DNA of 12,693 nucleotides, from positions 1-12,693 of the forward strand of contig JAZDLC010000112.1 in NCBI GenBank assembly GCA_043802345.1. The letters run 5' to 3'. This stretch comes from JAZDLC01 sp043802345. Lineage in GTDB: Bacteria; Planctomycetota; B15-G4; JADJEK01. The notes under the pieces were generated by a model. That model saw only the letters and a list, made by a program, of their open reading frames with translations, ran no database searches and had not been told where the DNA came from. This document shows positions 1 through 6,874 of this stretch, in pieces; within the stretch, counting starts at the first letter, position 1; every line of letters starts with the position of its first letter. A program made the position numbers and the translations under genes.

Positions 1-1
1 G

Positions 2-334
2 ATCCAGACCTCCGGCGACGAGAAGGTCGGTGTCGACATCGTGCGCCGGGCCATCGAACTTCCGCTCAAGACGATCGCCCAGAATGCCGGCGTGGACGGC
101 TCGATCGTGGTCGACAAGGTCAAGGGCCTCAAGCAGAACGAAGGTTTTGACGCGGCCACTCTCGAGTACTGCGATCTGGTGCAGAGGGGGATCATCGACC
201 CGACCAAGGTCACCCGGATCGCGCTGCAGAACGCCGCTTCCATCGCCGGGCTGCTCCTCACCACCGACGCTCTCGTGTCCGAGATCCCGGAGGACAAGGA
301 GAAGTCCTCGGCTCCGCACATGCCTTCGTACTAG
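2..334 (+). CDS. groEL: GroEL chaperonin, C-terminal fragment
   Basis: This is the last 110 codons of the 60-kDa chaperonin GroEL, which folds client proteins in a cytoplasmic ATP-driven double ring with GroES. The gene is open at the left edge, so the start is not in the window. The fragment is the C-terminal part of the equatorial domain. It shows the family-typical run DPTKVTRIALQNAASIAGLL followed by TTDALVSEIPED, which aligns well by eye with the end of E. coli GroEL. The protein ends in SSAPHMPSY, without the Gly-Gly-Met repeats usual in many GroELs. A strong hairpin follows 22 bp after the stop, so groEL is probably the last gene of its operon. The assignment is very secure; which paralogue it is cannot be told. 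Confidence 0.96.
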   Translation: MQTSGDEKVGVDIVRRAIELPLKTIAQNAGVDGSIVVDKVKGLKQNEGFDAATLEYCDLVQRGIIDPTKVTRIALQNAASIAGLLLTTDALVSEIPEDKEKSSAPHMPSY

Positions 335-355
335 AAGACTGAGCTAGAACACCGG

Positions 356-390
356 CAGGGGCGGGAGACGTACATCGTCTTCCGCTCCTG
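356..390 (+). terminator. Intrinsic-type terminator after groEL
   Basis: A 15-bp stem (356-370 pairing with 376-390, two G-T pairs) closes a 5-base loop, tacat. It is followed by a modest T-rich stretch (ttgttg). It starts 22 bp past the groEL stop, so it very likely ends groEL transcription. The T tract is weak, so read-through is possible. Confidence 0.8.
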
Positions 391-401
391 TTGTTGCAGT
401 A

Positions 402-489
402 GAAAAGGGGACAGGCGCATTTGCTGCCGTCGGGCGGCTGCGTGAGAATTCACACCCGGTGTGTCAATAAGCGCGCCTGTCCCCTTTTC
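402..489. repeat. REP/MITE-like element with 17-bp perfect inverted repeat
   Basis: The ends gaaaaggggacaggcgc (402-418) and its exact reverse complement (473-489) bound an 88-bp non-coding element. Inside is a smaller palindrome, cacacccggtgtg (451-463). Ends of the type GGGGACAGGCGC are familiar from short dispersed palindromic elements in many bacterial genomes, some mobilised by REP-associated IS200-like transposases. There is no transposase in the element, so it would have to be non-autonomous. The element fills most of the groEL to asnB-like gap and ends 42 bp before the next start codon. Confidence 0.65.
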
Positions 490-531
490 CTCGCAGTAGT
501 CTGCGATCAGGGAACCTGAAAGAGGTCCACG

Positions 532-1745
532 ATGCAGACGTTCCTGATGTGGAGATGCGGCGACGACGCGGACCCAGGAGAGGCCGAGGTGCGGCGCGTT
601 GTCGACTGGCTGGAGCGATACTGCCGCGGCCTCTTCGCCGAGTCTCCCCAGGCCACGACCCTCCGCCAGGCGGGGTATGCCATCGTCTACATCGAACTCC
701 CGGTCAAGGGATGGATCCCGAAGTATCACCAGCAGGACGAGACGACCTGGGCCTTCAGTCTTGACTATCCCGTCGACGCGGACGTGGTCCTGGAGAGGTC
801 CGGAGAGGCGATGGCGGACCGCTCTTCCTGCCTGCCGCAACTCGGTCGAGCCCTGAACACCGACGCCGCATCCATCCTCGAGGAACTGTCTCCGCCGTTC
901 ACGCTGATCTGGGGTGGGAAAGACGGGCGGGAAATCTTCGTGCAGAACGACGGACTCGGCTTCAGCCAGATCCTCGAGTATTCAGCCGGCGCGCGGTGGG
1001 CGTTGACCAACCGGCCGTACGCGCTCAAGGCATTGGGAATCAAGCTGGTCCCGTCGCAGGTCGAGTGGGCGACGCGGGCCGTACTCGGCTGGTTTCCGAA
1101 GGAACAGACCGGATTTCGCGGCCTGAGCTATCTCTGGCCCGGAACCACTCTCAGGCTCGACGAGAGCGGGGTCGAGCGGACGCGACACGATGTGATCCGG
1201 AGGTGGTTGGCCCGCGAGGAGATGGCGATCGACGATTGCCTCGAGATGGCCGCCACGTCGGTTCGGCGGTTCCTCGAGTCGGCTTCCCGTCACTGGTCGA
1301 AGGCAACCGCCGGCCTCACGGGCGGCATGCCGTCGTGGCGACGATTCTCGCCGCCGGCATACCCATCCAGAGGGTGCGGACGCACGACTCCCCGAGCAGT
1401 CCGGAAATGATCATCGCGCGTCGCCTCGCGAAGATCGCCGGCGTGCCCCACCTGGCACAGAAGGAGAGGGCGCTGCCGCCGTCGGATCCCTCGGCCCTGC
1501 GCGCGCGGATCGAGCTGGCGACGATCACCAGTCCGAGCCTTCGCCGCTATCGCGATCCGTACGCGAAACGGTACGCGTTTGACAACGTCCGCTACTGGCA
1601 GTCGCTCGGCCGGAGCCTGATGGATGAGGCCATCGAACGCGGAGAGCTCGTCAACCAGATCTTCGACGTGGACAAGGTGCGCAAGAAGCTGCCGGAAGAG
1701 CCGGACATCCTCGCGGTCCTCTACCTGCTCGAGCGGATACTGTGA
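532..1745 (+). pseudogene. Asparagine-synthetase-like protein, frameshifted in the PP-loop
   Basis: The gene starts at ATG 532, preceded by an AAAGAGG ribosome site. The first frame covers an AsnB-like N-terminal region. It has the typical strand pattern and WALTNRPYALKAL, FRGLSYLWPGTTLRLD segments, but no Cys at position 2, so it cannot be a standard class-II glutaminase. At residues 261-265 it reaches GLTGG, the beginning of the family's PP-loop (G-G-x-D-S-R). The reading frame then breaks at 1330-1337 and continues one frame over as VVATILAAGIPIQRV, with stop at 1743-1745. Placing the two halves together needs about 7 extra bases, exactly the missing D-S-R codons. The part after the motif is only about 138 residues, shorter than I expect for the family. 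Relatives are often found with sugar and surface-polymer genes, as here. I call it a pseudogene; a base-calling error is less likely because catalytic residues are also gone. Confidence 0.7.
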
Positions 1746-1825
1746 CGAGTCGGGCCGTCGCTCCCCAGACCATCAGGGGATTGACGCGTACTGTCACGGC
1801 ATCGCACGAGTGGAGCCTTGACTCG

Positions 1826-1963
1826 TCAGGTCCGCAACCAGCGAACCGCCTTGCCACGGCCTTCGCGGGTGATCAGCCCAAGCGACTCCAGATGGCGCAG
1901 ATCCTCCAACGCCGTGCGATGGGCAATGCGCACCGCCTCGGCGTGCTCCGCCGTGCGAATGCA
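1826..1963 (-). pseudogene. Remnant of a winged-helix DNA-binding domain
   Basis: A 45-codon stretch plus stop on the minus strand reads as a winged-helix C-terminus. Helix-turn-helix residues AHRTALEDLRHLESLGL are followed by the wing ITREGRGKAVRW and the end LRT-stop. This pattern (recognition helix, 'LESLGLI', Arg/Gly wing) is common at the C-termini of Fic-type and related regulators. No start codon or ribosome site fits, and the residues upstream in this frame (to about 2001) look non-protein-like, so I read it as the tail of a lost gene. It lies downstream of gmd on the same strand and faces the broken asparagine-synthetase-like gene, which suggests that this gap is a decayed region. 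Confidence 0.4.
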
Positions 1964-2001
1964 ACTTCCCTGCCGCGGCCACCCAGCGACAGCTCCCCGG
2001 G

Positions 2002-3048
2002 TCAGCCCTTCCTCGGCGACTCCGCTTCCAGATCCGCCTTCATCATCCGCTCCACCAGCTCCTCGAAGCCGATCCGCGGGCGCCAGCCCAGGACCTCGCT
2101 GGCCTTGCTCGCGTCGCCGACGAGCGACTCCACCTCCGCCGGGCGATAGTAGCGCGAGTCGACGTCGAACAGGATCCTGCCCGTTCCGCGGTCTCTCCCG
2201 ACCTCCTCTTCGCCGCTCCCTTCCCAGTCAACGTCGAATCCGGCGACCTCGGCCGCGAGTTGCGCAAACTGGCGCACGCTGTGGCTCTCTCCGGTGGCGA
2301 CCACGTAGTCGTCCGGACGCTCCTGCTGGAGCATTTTCCAGATCGCCTCCACGAAATCCTCCGCCGCGCCCCAGTCCCTCTCCGCGTCCAGATTGCCGAG
2401 TGAGACCCGCTCATCCGCTCCGGCGTGGACCCTCGCCAGGCCGAGGGTGATCTTCCTGGTGACGAAGTTCTCGCCCCGGCGAGGCGACTCGTGATTGAAC
2501 AGGATGCCGTTGCTGGCGTGCATGCCGTACGCCTCGCGGTAGTTGCGAACGATCCAGTAGCCGTACATCTTGGCCACCGCGTAGGGAGAGCGCGGATGGA
2601 ACGGGGTGCTCTCGGTCTGCGGCACCTCCTCCGCCTGGCCGAACATCTCCGAGGTCGAAGCCTGGTAGAAGCGGGTCTCGAGCTTCAGGGAGCGGATCCC
2701 CTCCATCAGCCGCAGCACGCCGGTCGCGTTCACGTCGCTGGTGTACTCCGGCTGCTGGAACGAGACGCCCACGTGCGACTGCGCCGCCAGGTTGTAGACC
2801 TCGTCCGGACGCACCAGGGTCAGGATTCGATTCAGGCTGCTGGAGTCCCCCATGTCGCCGTACTGAAGCTCGAACACCTTCCCCTGCCGGCGCGCCCCGG
2901 CGCGCGCCCGGTCGATCCGGCTGCGGCTCAGGAGCGAAGTCCGCCGGGCGACGCCGTGCACGTCGTACCCCGCATCAAGCAGGAACTCCGCCAGGTAGGA
3001 GCCATCCTGCCCGGTCACTCCGGTGATCAACGCCTTCTTCCGGCTCAC
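2002..3048 (-). CDS. gmd: GDP-mannose 4,6-dehydratase
   Basis: This enzyme converts GDP-D-mannose to GDP-4-keto-6-deoxy-D-mannose in the cytoplasm, the branch point to GDP-fucose, GDP-rhamnose and GDP-perosamine. It is an extended short-chain dehydrogenase of 348 residues, the usual size. Visible motifs are the NADP-binding GVTGQDG at 10-16, ARRTS at 34-38, NLAAQSHV at 86-93, the catalytic STSE at 131-134 and Y156-x3-K160. The substrate-binding run NHESPRRGENFVTRKI is also present. The start is GTG at 3048: the in-frame stop 15 bp further upstream leaves no other choice, and only a weak purine stretch precedes it. The gene begins 10 bp after the glycosyltransferase stop, so the two are almost surely cotranscribed. 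No reductase, epimerase or aminotransferase lies in the window, so the final sugar is unknown. Confidence 0.96.
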   Translation of the reverse strand: MSRKKALITGVTGQDGSYLAEFLLDAGYDVHGVARRTSLLSRSRIDRARAGARRQGKVFELQYGDMGDSSSLNRILTLVRPDEVYNLAAQSHVGVSFQQPEYTSDVNATGVLRLMEGIRSLKLETRFYQASTSEMFGQAEEVPQTESTPFHPRSPYAVAKMYGYWIVRNYREAYGMHASNGILFNHESPRRGENFVTRKITLGLARVHAGADERVSLGNLDAERDWGAAEDFVEAIWKMLQQERPDDYVVATGESHSVRQFAQLAAEVAGFDVDWEGSGEEEVGRDRGTGRILFDVDSRYYRPAEVESLVGDASKASEVLGWRPRIGFEELVERMMKADLEAESPRKG

Positions 3049-3058
3049 TCGAATGCTC

Positions 3059-5050
3059 TCATTTCAATCGGATCTCCGCCACCATCGCGCCGAGCTCACG
3101 TGTATCCGGTCCCATGCCGCAATCACACGGGCGAAAGGTATCGCAGTCAAGCCGCATCTCATGGGTGACTCCCGCGGGAAGCGGCTCCTCGAACTCGTAC
3201 GCGATTCTGGTGAGGACACCGCCCTCGAGGTGTCTCGACCCCACCTCTCCCCGGTCGGTGGAAAGCACGAGATCGATCGGCTTCGGGCCGGAGGCGACCA
3301 GCATCTCGAGTGTCCCTACCGGCTTGTCCGCCTTCAGGTAGGCCCAGGCTCGCTGCTTGGTCCAGCGGACCGTCACCTCGAGATCGGGCCTCGGTTCGGT
3401 TCCGTACCATCCGGGGCCGAGCGACCTGCCATCGGTCTCTCCCATGACCAACCGGTCGTTCGCACGGGCGGAAAAGCGGTCGTTGATCGCCTCGAGATCT
3501 CCAATGAAGGTCGGCTCACCGACCCAGTCCGAGAGCAGGTGGAAAAGCCGGGTGTCCGCAACGGTGCGGAGGCGCTGCGTCTGCGCCCGCTGCCGCCAGA
3601 TGGTCCGGAAGTTCTCCCGGTTCCAACGCCAGGCGCCCCTGATGGCCCCTTCGACCATGCGGAAGTAGTCAGGATTCTCGCCCCTCTTCATCGCGTCCCG
3701 GATCTGCTTGAAACGCACCCGGTCGTATCTTCGAGCGCCCAGCAGGGCCCGTAAGAGCGAGCCGAGGGAGTAGTTCTTGACCAGGGTCAACAGGCGGTTC
3801 CGCTCGCACAGAACCCTCCGTCGTTCGGTCTTCCGCGAGAATCCGGCGTCGCTCCGCTCCGCCTGTTCCCCCTCCGAGAGATCACCGTGCCAGTCGTGGT
3901 GGACTACGGCCAGCGGCGCGTACAGGACCTTCCAGCCGGAGAGCCAGGCGCGCCAGCTCAGGTCTACGTCCTCGAAGTACATGAAGAACAGATCGTCGAA
4001 CCCTCCGAACTCCCGCAAGGCGGCGTTCCGGATCAGCACCGCGCCGCCGGAGGCGCCGAACACCTCCTCCGGGACCGGAGATGGATCCTCGTCCTTGGCG
4101 CCGATCTGACGATCGACCGGAAACCCGATCCGGTTCATGGCGATGCCGGTGGAGTTGAAGATCGTCGGACAGCGGAGCATCATCATCTTCGAGCCGACCA
4201 GGGCGACCTGCGGGTCCTTCACGGCAGGCCGCACCAATTCCGTGAGCCAGTCCCGGCGCGGGATGGCGTCCTGGTTCAGCAACGCCACGAAACCTGCCTG
4301 GCTCTCCTTGAAGCCGAGGTTGTTGCCGCCGGCAAAGCCGAGGTTCTCCTTCGACTCGATCAACTCAACGTCCGGGAACCGCTCGCGAATGAACTCGGCG
4401 GTGCCATCCTCCGAGGCGTTGTCGACCACCTTCACCTGGAACTTCGGATAGTCCTGGGCCAGTGCGGCCTCAAGGGCGGGAGCGATGATCTTCCGGCTGT
4501 TGTAGCTGACAACCAGGATCTCCACTCGAGGAGTCTCCATCACCGAACCTCTGTGCCGGGACGGGCTTCCCACGAGAAGCCCCGCGGCTGTCTCCAGGAG
4601 CAGCTCAGTCAGGAAATCCAGATCTTCGTCCCCCTGCACCCTCATCAGACCGCGGCTTCTATCATGCAGCGCGCCCGCCACGGACTTGACTCCGGACCCG
4701 AGAATCAGCTCCGACTCGAGATCCTGGAGATCGTCGTCCAGGAGCAGGAGCAAGCCCGGCAATTCGGAGATGTAGCGCACCTGGTGCGCGCAGTGGGCAC
4801 TGTTCACCACCACGTAGATTGGAAGTTCCACGTCTCCCGTAGCGACACGATGAGACAGGTCCGCGCACGGCTCCACGACGAGACGATCCCCGAACTCAGC
4901 CGCGACGTGGGCCGGGTCGCGCACAAAGGAGCGGACCTCCGCCTGCTCGCTCAGTTTCCAGAGGAGCCCCGCGATCCACGCGCTGTTCCGGAACAGGAGC
5001 GGCGGAAGGGGCGAGACGAACCCGAGCTTCATGACCCGGTCCACGGCCAT
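3059..5050 (-). CDS. Multidomain glycosyltransferase (GT-B-like half, GT2 core, C-terminal beta domain)
   Basis: A 663-residue protein in three parts. Residues 7-165 start MKLGFVSPLPP and contain NSAHCAHQVRY. They resemble the N-terminal Rossmann half of GT4-type (GT-B) transferases, but the usual HDxxLHH is replaced by DDDLQD and no C-terminal GT-B half follows. Residues 174-440 are a complete GT-A, family 2 rhamnosyltransferase-like domain: VVSYNS at 180-185, VDNASEDGT at 209-217, ENLGFAGGNN at 235-244, the nucleotide/metal position NQDA at 259-262, and FEDVDLSWRAWLSGWKV at 359-375. Residues 525-663 form a beta-rich domain with GPGWY, TFRPCD and RELG motifs, seen at the ends of other bacterial glycosyltransferases. 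The start at 5050 has a perfect AGGAGG eight bases upstream. It probably transfers a deoxysugar made via the adjacent Gmd to a surface polymer; donor and acceptor are unknown. Confidence 0.88.
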   Translation of the reverse strand: MAVDRVMKLGFVSPLPPLLFRNSAWIAGLLWKLSEQAEVRSFVRDPAHVAAEFGDRLVVEPCADLSHRVATGDVELPIYVVVNSAHCAHQVRYISELPGLLLLLDDDLQDLESELILGSGVKSVAGALHDRSRGLMRVQGDEDLDFLTELLLETAAGLLVGSPSRHRGSVMETPRVEILVVSYNSRKIIAPALEAALAQDYPKFQVKVVDNASEDGTAEFIRERFPDVELIESKENLGFAGGNNLGFKESQAGFVALLNQDAIPRRDWLTELVRPAVKDPQVALVGSKMMMLRCPTIFNSTGIAMNRIGFPVDRQIGAKDEDPSPVPEEVFGASGGAVLIRNAALREFGGFDDLFFMYFEDVDLSWRAWLSGWKVLYAPLAVVHHDWHGDLSEGEQAERSDAGFSRKTERRRVLCERNRLLTLVKNYSLGSLLRALLGARRYDRVRFKQIRDAMKRGENPDYFRMVEGAIRGAWRWNRENFRTIWRQRAQTQRLRTVADTRLFHLLSDWVGEPTFIGDLEAINDRFSARANDRLVMGETDGRSLGPGWYGTEPRPDLEVTVRWTKQRAWAYLKADKPVGTLEMLVASGPKPIDLVLSTDRGEVGSRHLEGGVLTRIAYEFEEPLPAGVTHEMRLDCDTFRPCDCGMGPDTRELGAMVAEIRLK
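4538..4552 (-). promoter_or_regulatory. Possible internal ribosome site and start for the GT2 domain alone
   Basis: Inside the glycosyltransferase gene, AGAGG (4548-4552) sits seven bases before the ATG of Met171 (4538-4540). That codon falls exactly at the junction where the GT-B-like half ends and the GT-A domain (METPRVEILVVSYNS) begins. A second, shorter product of 493 residues could be made from here. It may also be the relic of the original start before fusion. Confidence 0.35.
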
Positions 5051-5140
5051 GCACGGGCCCTCCTGGAAACGGTACTCAGGATGCTACCGTCACGGGAGCG
5101 TCCAGTACAGGAGTGCGGACGTCTTCGTTCCTGTGAGAAC

Positions 5141-6685
5141 TTAAGGCTGGTAGATCTCCGCGGAGGAGAGCGCGACGTTGGAGACCCCGCCGCCTCCGGC
5201 GATCAGGCCGATCGTGCCGTCCGAGAGGAGCAGCGCTCCCTGGCCGGAGCGGCTGGTGGTCATGTTGCCGGCGGAGGCCCAGCTTCCGGCCCCCGAGGGC
5301 GGAGCCGGGGTGTACAGCTCACAGGAGATGATCGCGCTCGGATTCAGGAGATCGCCGTTGGCGCCTCCCGCGGCGAGGACCTGGCCGTTCTCGAGCTTCA
5401 CCAGGCCCGAGATGGCCCGTGGGGTGGCCATGCCGCCGGCGGCTGAGAATCCGCTCCCGGTGAACAGGGAGCAGCTGGAGAGAATCGTCGGAGCCAGCAG
5501 GCTGCCGGAGGCGCCACCCGCCACCAGGACCCGGCCGTCATCGAGCAGAACCGATGTGTGCGCGGCCCGCTTGGTGCCCATGCCGATGGATGATCCGAAC
5601 GAACCCACGGCGGGGGCGGTACCCGGCGTGTAGACCTGGGCCGTATTCGAGAGATCGGGGATCTTGATAAAGATGACGTAGTAGGTAATGCCCCCGGTCA
5701 CCAGCACGTTTCCGTTCGACAGAACCGTGGCGTCGTGGAACGTCTTCGGCTCGGACATGTTGGGTCCGGAGGCGAACGACATGGTGCCTGGATTGAAGAT
5801 CTCGGTACTTCTCTCCGCGCTGGTAGCGAACGATGTGTCGGTGGAAAGGTCGGAGGAACCGCCCGTGATCAGGACCCGACCGTCGGGCAGCAGCGTGGAA
5901 GTGTGCGCCGCCCGTGCGATCTGCATGTTTGCGGTGAACGTGGAGGTTCCCGTGACCGGATCGTAGACCTCGGCCGAAGCCAGCGGCACGCTTCCGGCAT
6001 CGACTCCGCCCGTGATCAGCACGCGGCCGTCGAGCAACTTCGTCGCCTTGTGAAGGGCCCGGGCGGAATTCATCGCCGGCATGCTCGCGAACGCCTCGAG
6101 ATTCGGGCGGTAGAGCTCCACCGAACTCAGGCCGGTAGCCGAGGTAATCGAACCAGTACCGCCGCCAGCGATCAGGACGGTGCCGTCGTCAAGTTCCGTA
6201 TTGGTCGCGAACGCCCGGGCCTGGGCCAGGCCGCCCCCGATGGTCGCCGTGTAGTCCCCGGGCGTGTCGAAGGTGAGACGCCAAGGGTTCGACTTCTCCG
6301 TGGCCTTGTTGCCGATCACCCGCAGGAGCTGGAAATTCAGATTGGCCCCGTCGAGGGGGGGATTGTTCGGCACCGGGATCGGCAGCGTCAACTGTCCGCT
6401 GGTGGGCAGGTAGCCGAAGAAGCCGGGAAGTGCCAGGCAGGTGTTGAGAAGCTCCAGGCCGACATCGATCGAGCCGACCGGTTGGCCGGGGAAGGGCGTG
6501 GGCGCGTACACGAATGACATGAGCAGCAGGTAGCGGGTGGAGGGCGGGCCGGAAAGGTTCAGTTCGACAGTCTGCCCGAGGCCACCACCGTGAATATCGA
6601 GATACATCGATTGCGCGTCGGACGCAGGCGCTGCCAGGGCGACGGCGGCTAGAACCAGAGCGGAGAGCGAACGCGGCAGCATCAT
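5141..6685 (-). CDS. Secreted kelch-type beta-propeller protein
   Basis: I place the start at ATG 6685 (or the adjacent ATG 6682). GGAGGAGG lies just upstream and a clean signal peptide follows (MMLPRSLSALVLAAVALAAPASDA). The open frame extends 44 codons further but without a ribosome site and with improbable residues. The product is 514 residues. After the signal, residues 25-147 form a beta-rich module (MYLDIHGGGLGQTVELNLSG to the Pro/Asn-rich region) like those at the N-termini of secreted planctomycete-type proteins. Residues 149-514 hold seven kelch/galactose-oxidase-type repeats, marked by DGTVLIAGG, DGRVLITGG (twice), NGNVLVTGG, DGRVLVAGG, NGQVLAAGG and DGTIGLIAGG, enough for one seven-bladed propeller. 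No catalytic site is recognisable. It lies 90 bp upstream of the glycosyltransferase on the same strand; shared function is not shown. It is probably an extracellular or periplasmic binding protein. Confidence 0.85.
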   Translation of the reverse strand: MMLPRSLSALVLAAVALAAPASDAQSMYLDIHGGGLGQTVELNLSGPPSTRYLLLMSFVYAPTPFPGQPVGSIDVGLELLNTCLALPGFFGYLPTSGQLTLPIPVPNNPPLDGANLNFQLLRVIGNKATEKSNPWRLTFDTPGDYTATIGGGLAQARAFATNTELDDGTVLIAGGGTGSITSATGLSSVELYRPNLEAFASMPAMNSARALHKATKLLDGRVLITGGVDAGSVPLASAEVYDPVTGTSTFTANMQIARAAHTSTLLPDGRVLITGGSSDLSTDTSFATSAERSTEIFNPGTMSFASGPNMSEPKTFHDATVLSNGNVLVTGGITYYVIFIKIPDLSNTAQVYTPGTAPAVGSFGSSIGMGTKRAAHTSVLLDDGRVLVAGGASGSLLAPTILSSCSLFTGSGFSAAGGMATPRAISGLVKLENGQVLAAGGANGDLLNPSAIISCELYTPAPPSGAGSWASAGNMTTSRSGQGALLLSDGTIGLIAGGGGVSNVALSSAEIYQP

Positions 6686-6796
6686 GGAACCTCCTCCAGA
6701 GATGGGGCGGCGCGGACCCGCGCCGGGCAGAAGCCGAAAACGACCCCCCAGTTGTAACACGGGACAGCCTCCGCCGCAAACCGTGAGAGGGAAAGG

Positions 6797-6834
6797 AAAA
6801 AGGGTGAACGGAGGCATTCACGCCCGCTCACCCT
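6797..6834 (-). terminator. Intrinsic terminator of the BlaI/M56/repeat-protein operon
   Basis: Read on the minus strand, an 11-bp stem (6824-6834 pairing with 6801-6811, one G-T pair) closes a 12-base loop. The 3' arm runs directly into TTTTT followed by CCTTTCC. It lies about 40 bp past the stop of the repeat protein and fits a classic rho-independent terminator. It separates this operon from the kelch gene downstream. Confidence 0.8.
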
Positions 6835-6874
6835 CTCTCTGCGTCTACCCTCTTTGGGCCAGGTAGGTGATCCG

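Noticed and set aside
331..840. Long minus-strand frame over the groEL end and the start of the asparagine-synthetase-like gene
   Set aside because: It crosses the terminator and the repeat element, has Arg/Pro-rich composition, and is the antisense shadow of a better frame.
1806..1826. Small hairpin acgagt/actcgt after the asparagine-synthetase-like gene
   Set aside because: A six-pair stem without a T tract; it could arise by chance.
5051..5140. Terminator between the kelch gene and the glycosyltransferase
   Set aside because: Only a 6-bp acagga/tcctgt pairing with a long loop and no T tract was found; too weak to annotate.
3887..5446. 519-codon plus-strand open frame
   Set aside because: It is antisense to the glycosyltransferase and the kelch gene, has no recognisable motif, and long antisense frames are usual at this GC content.
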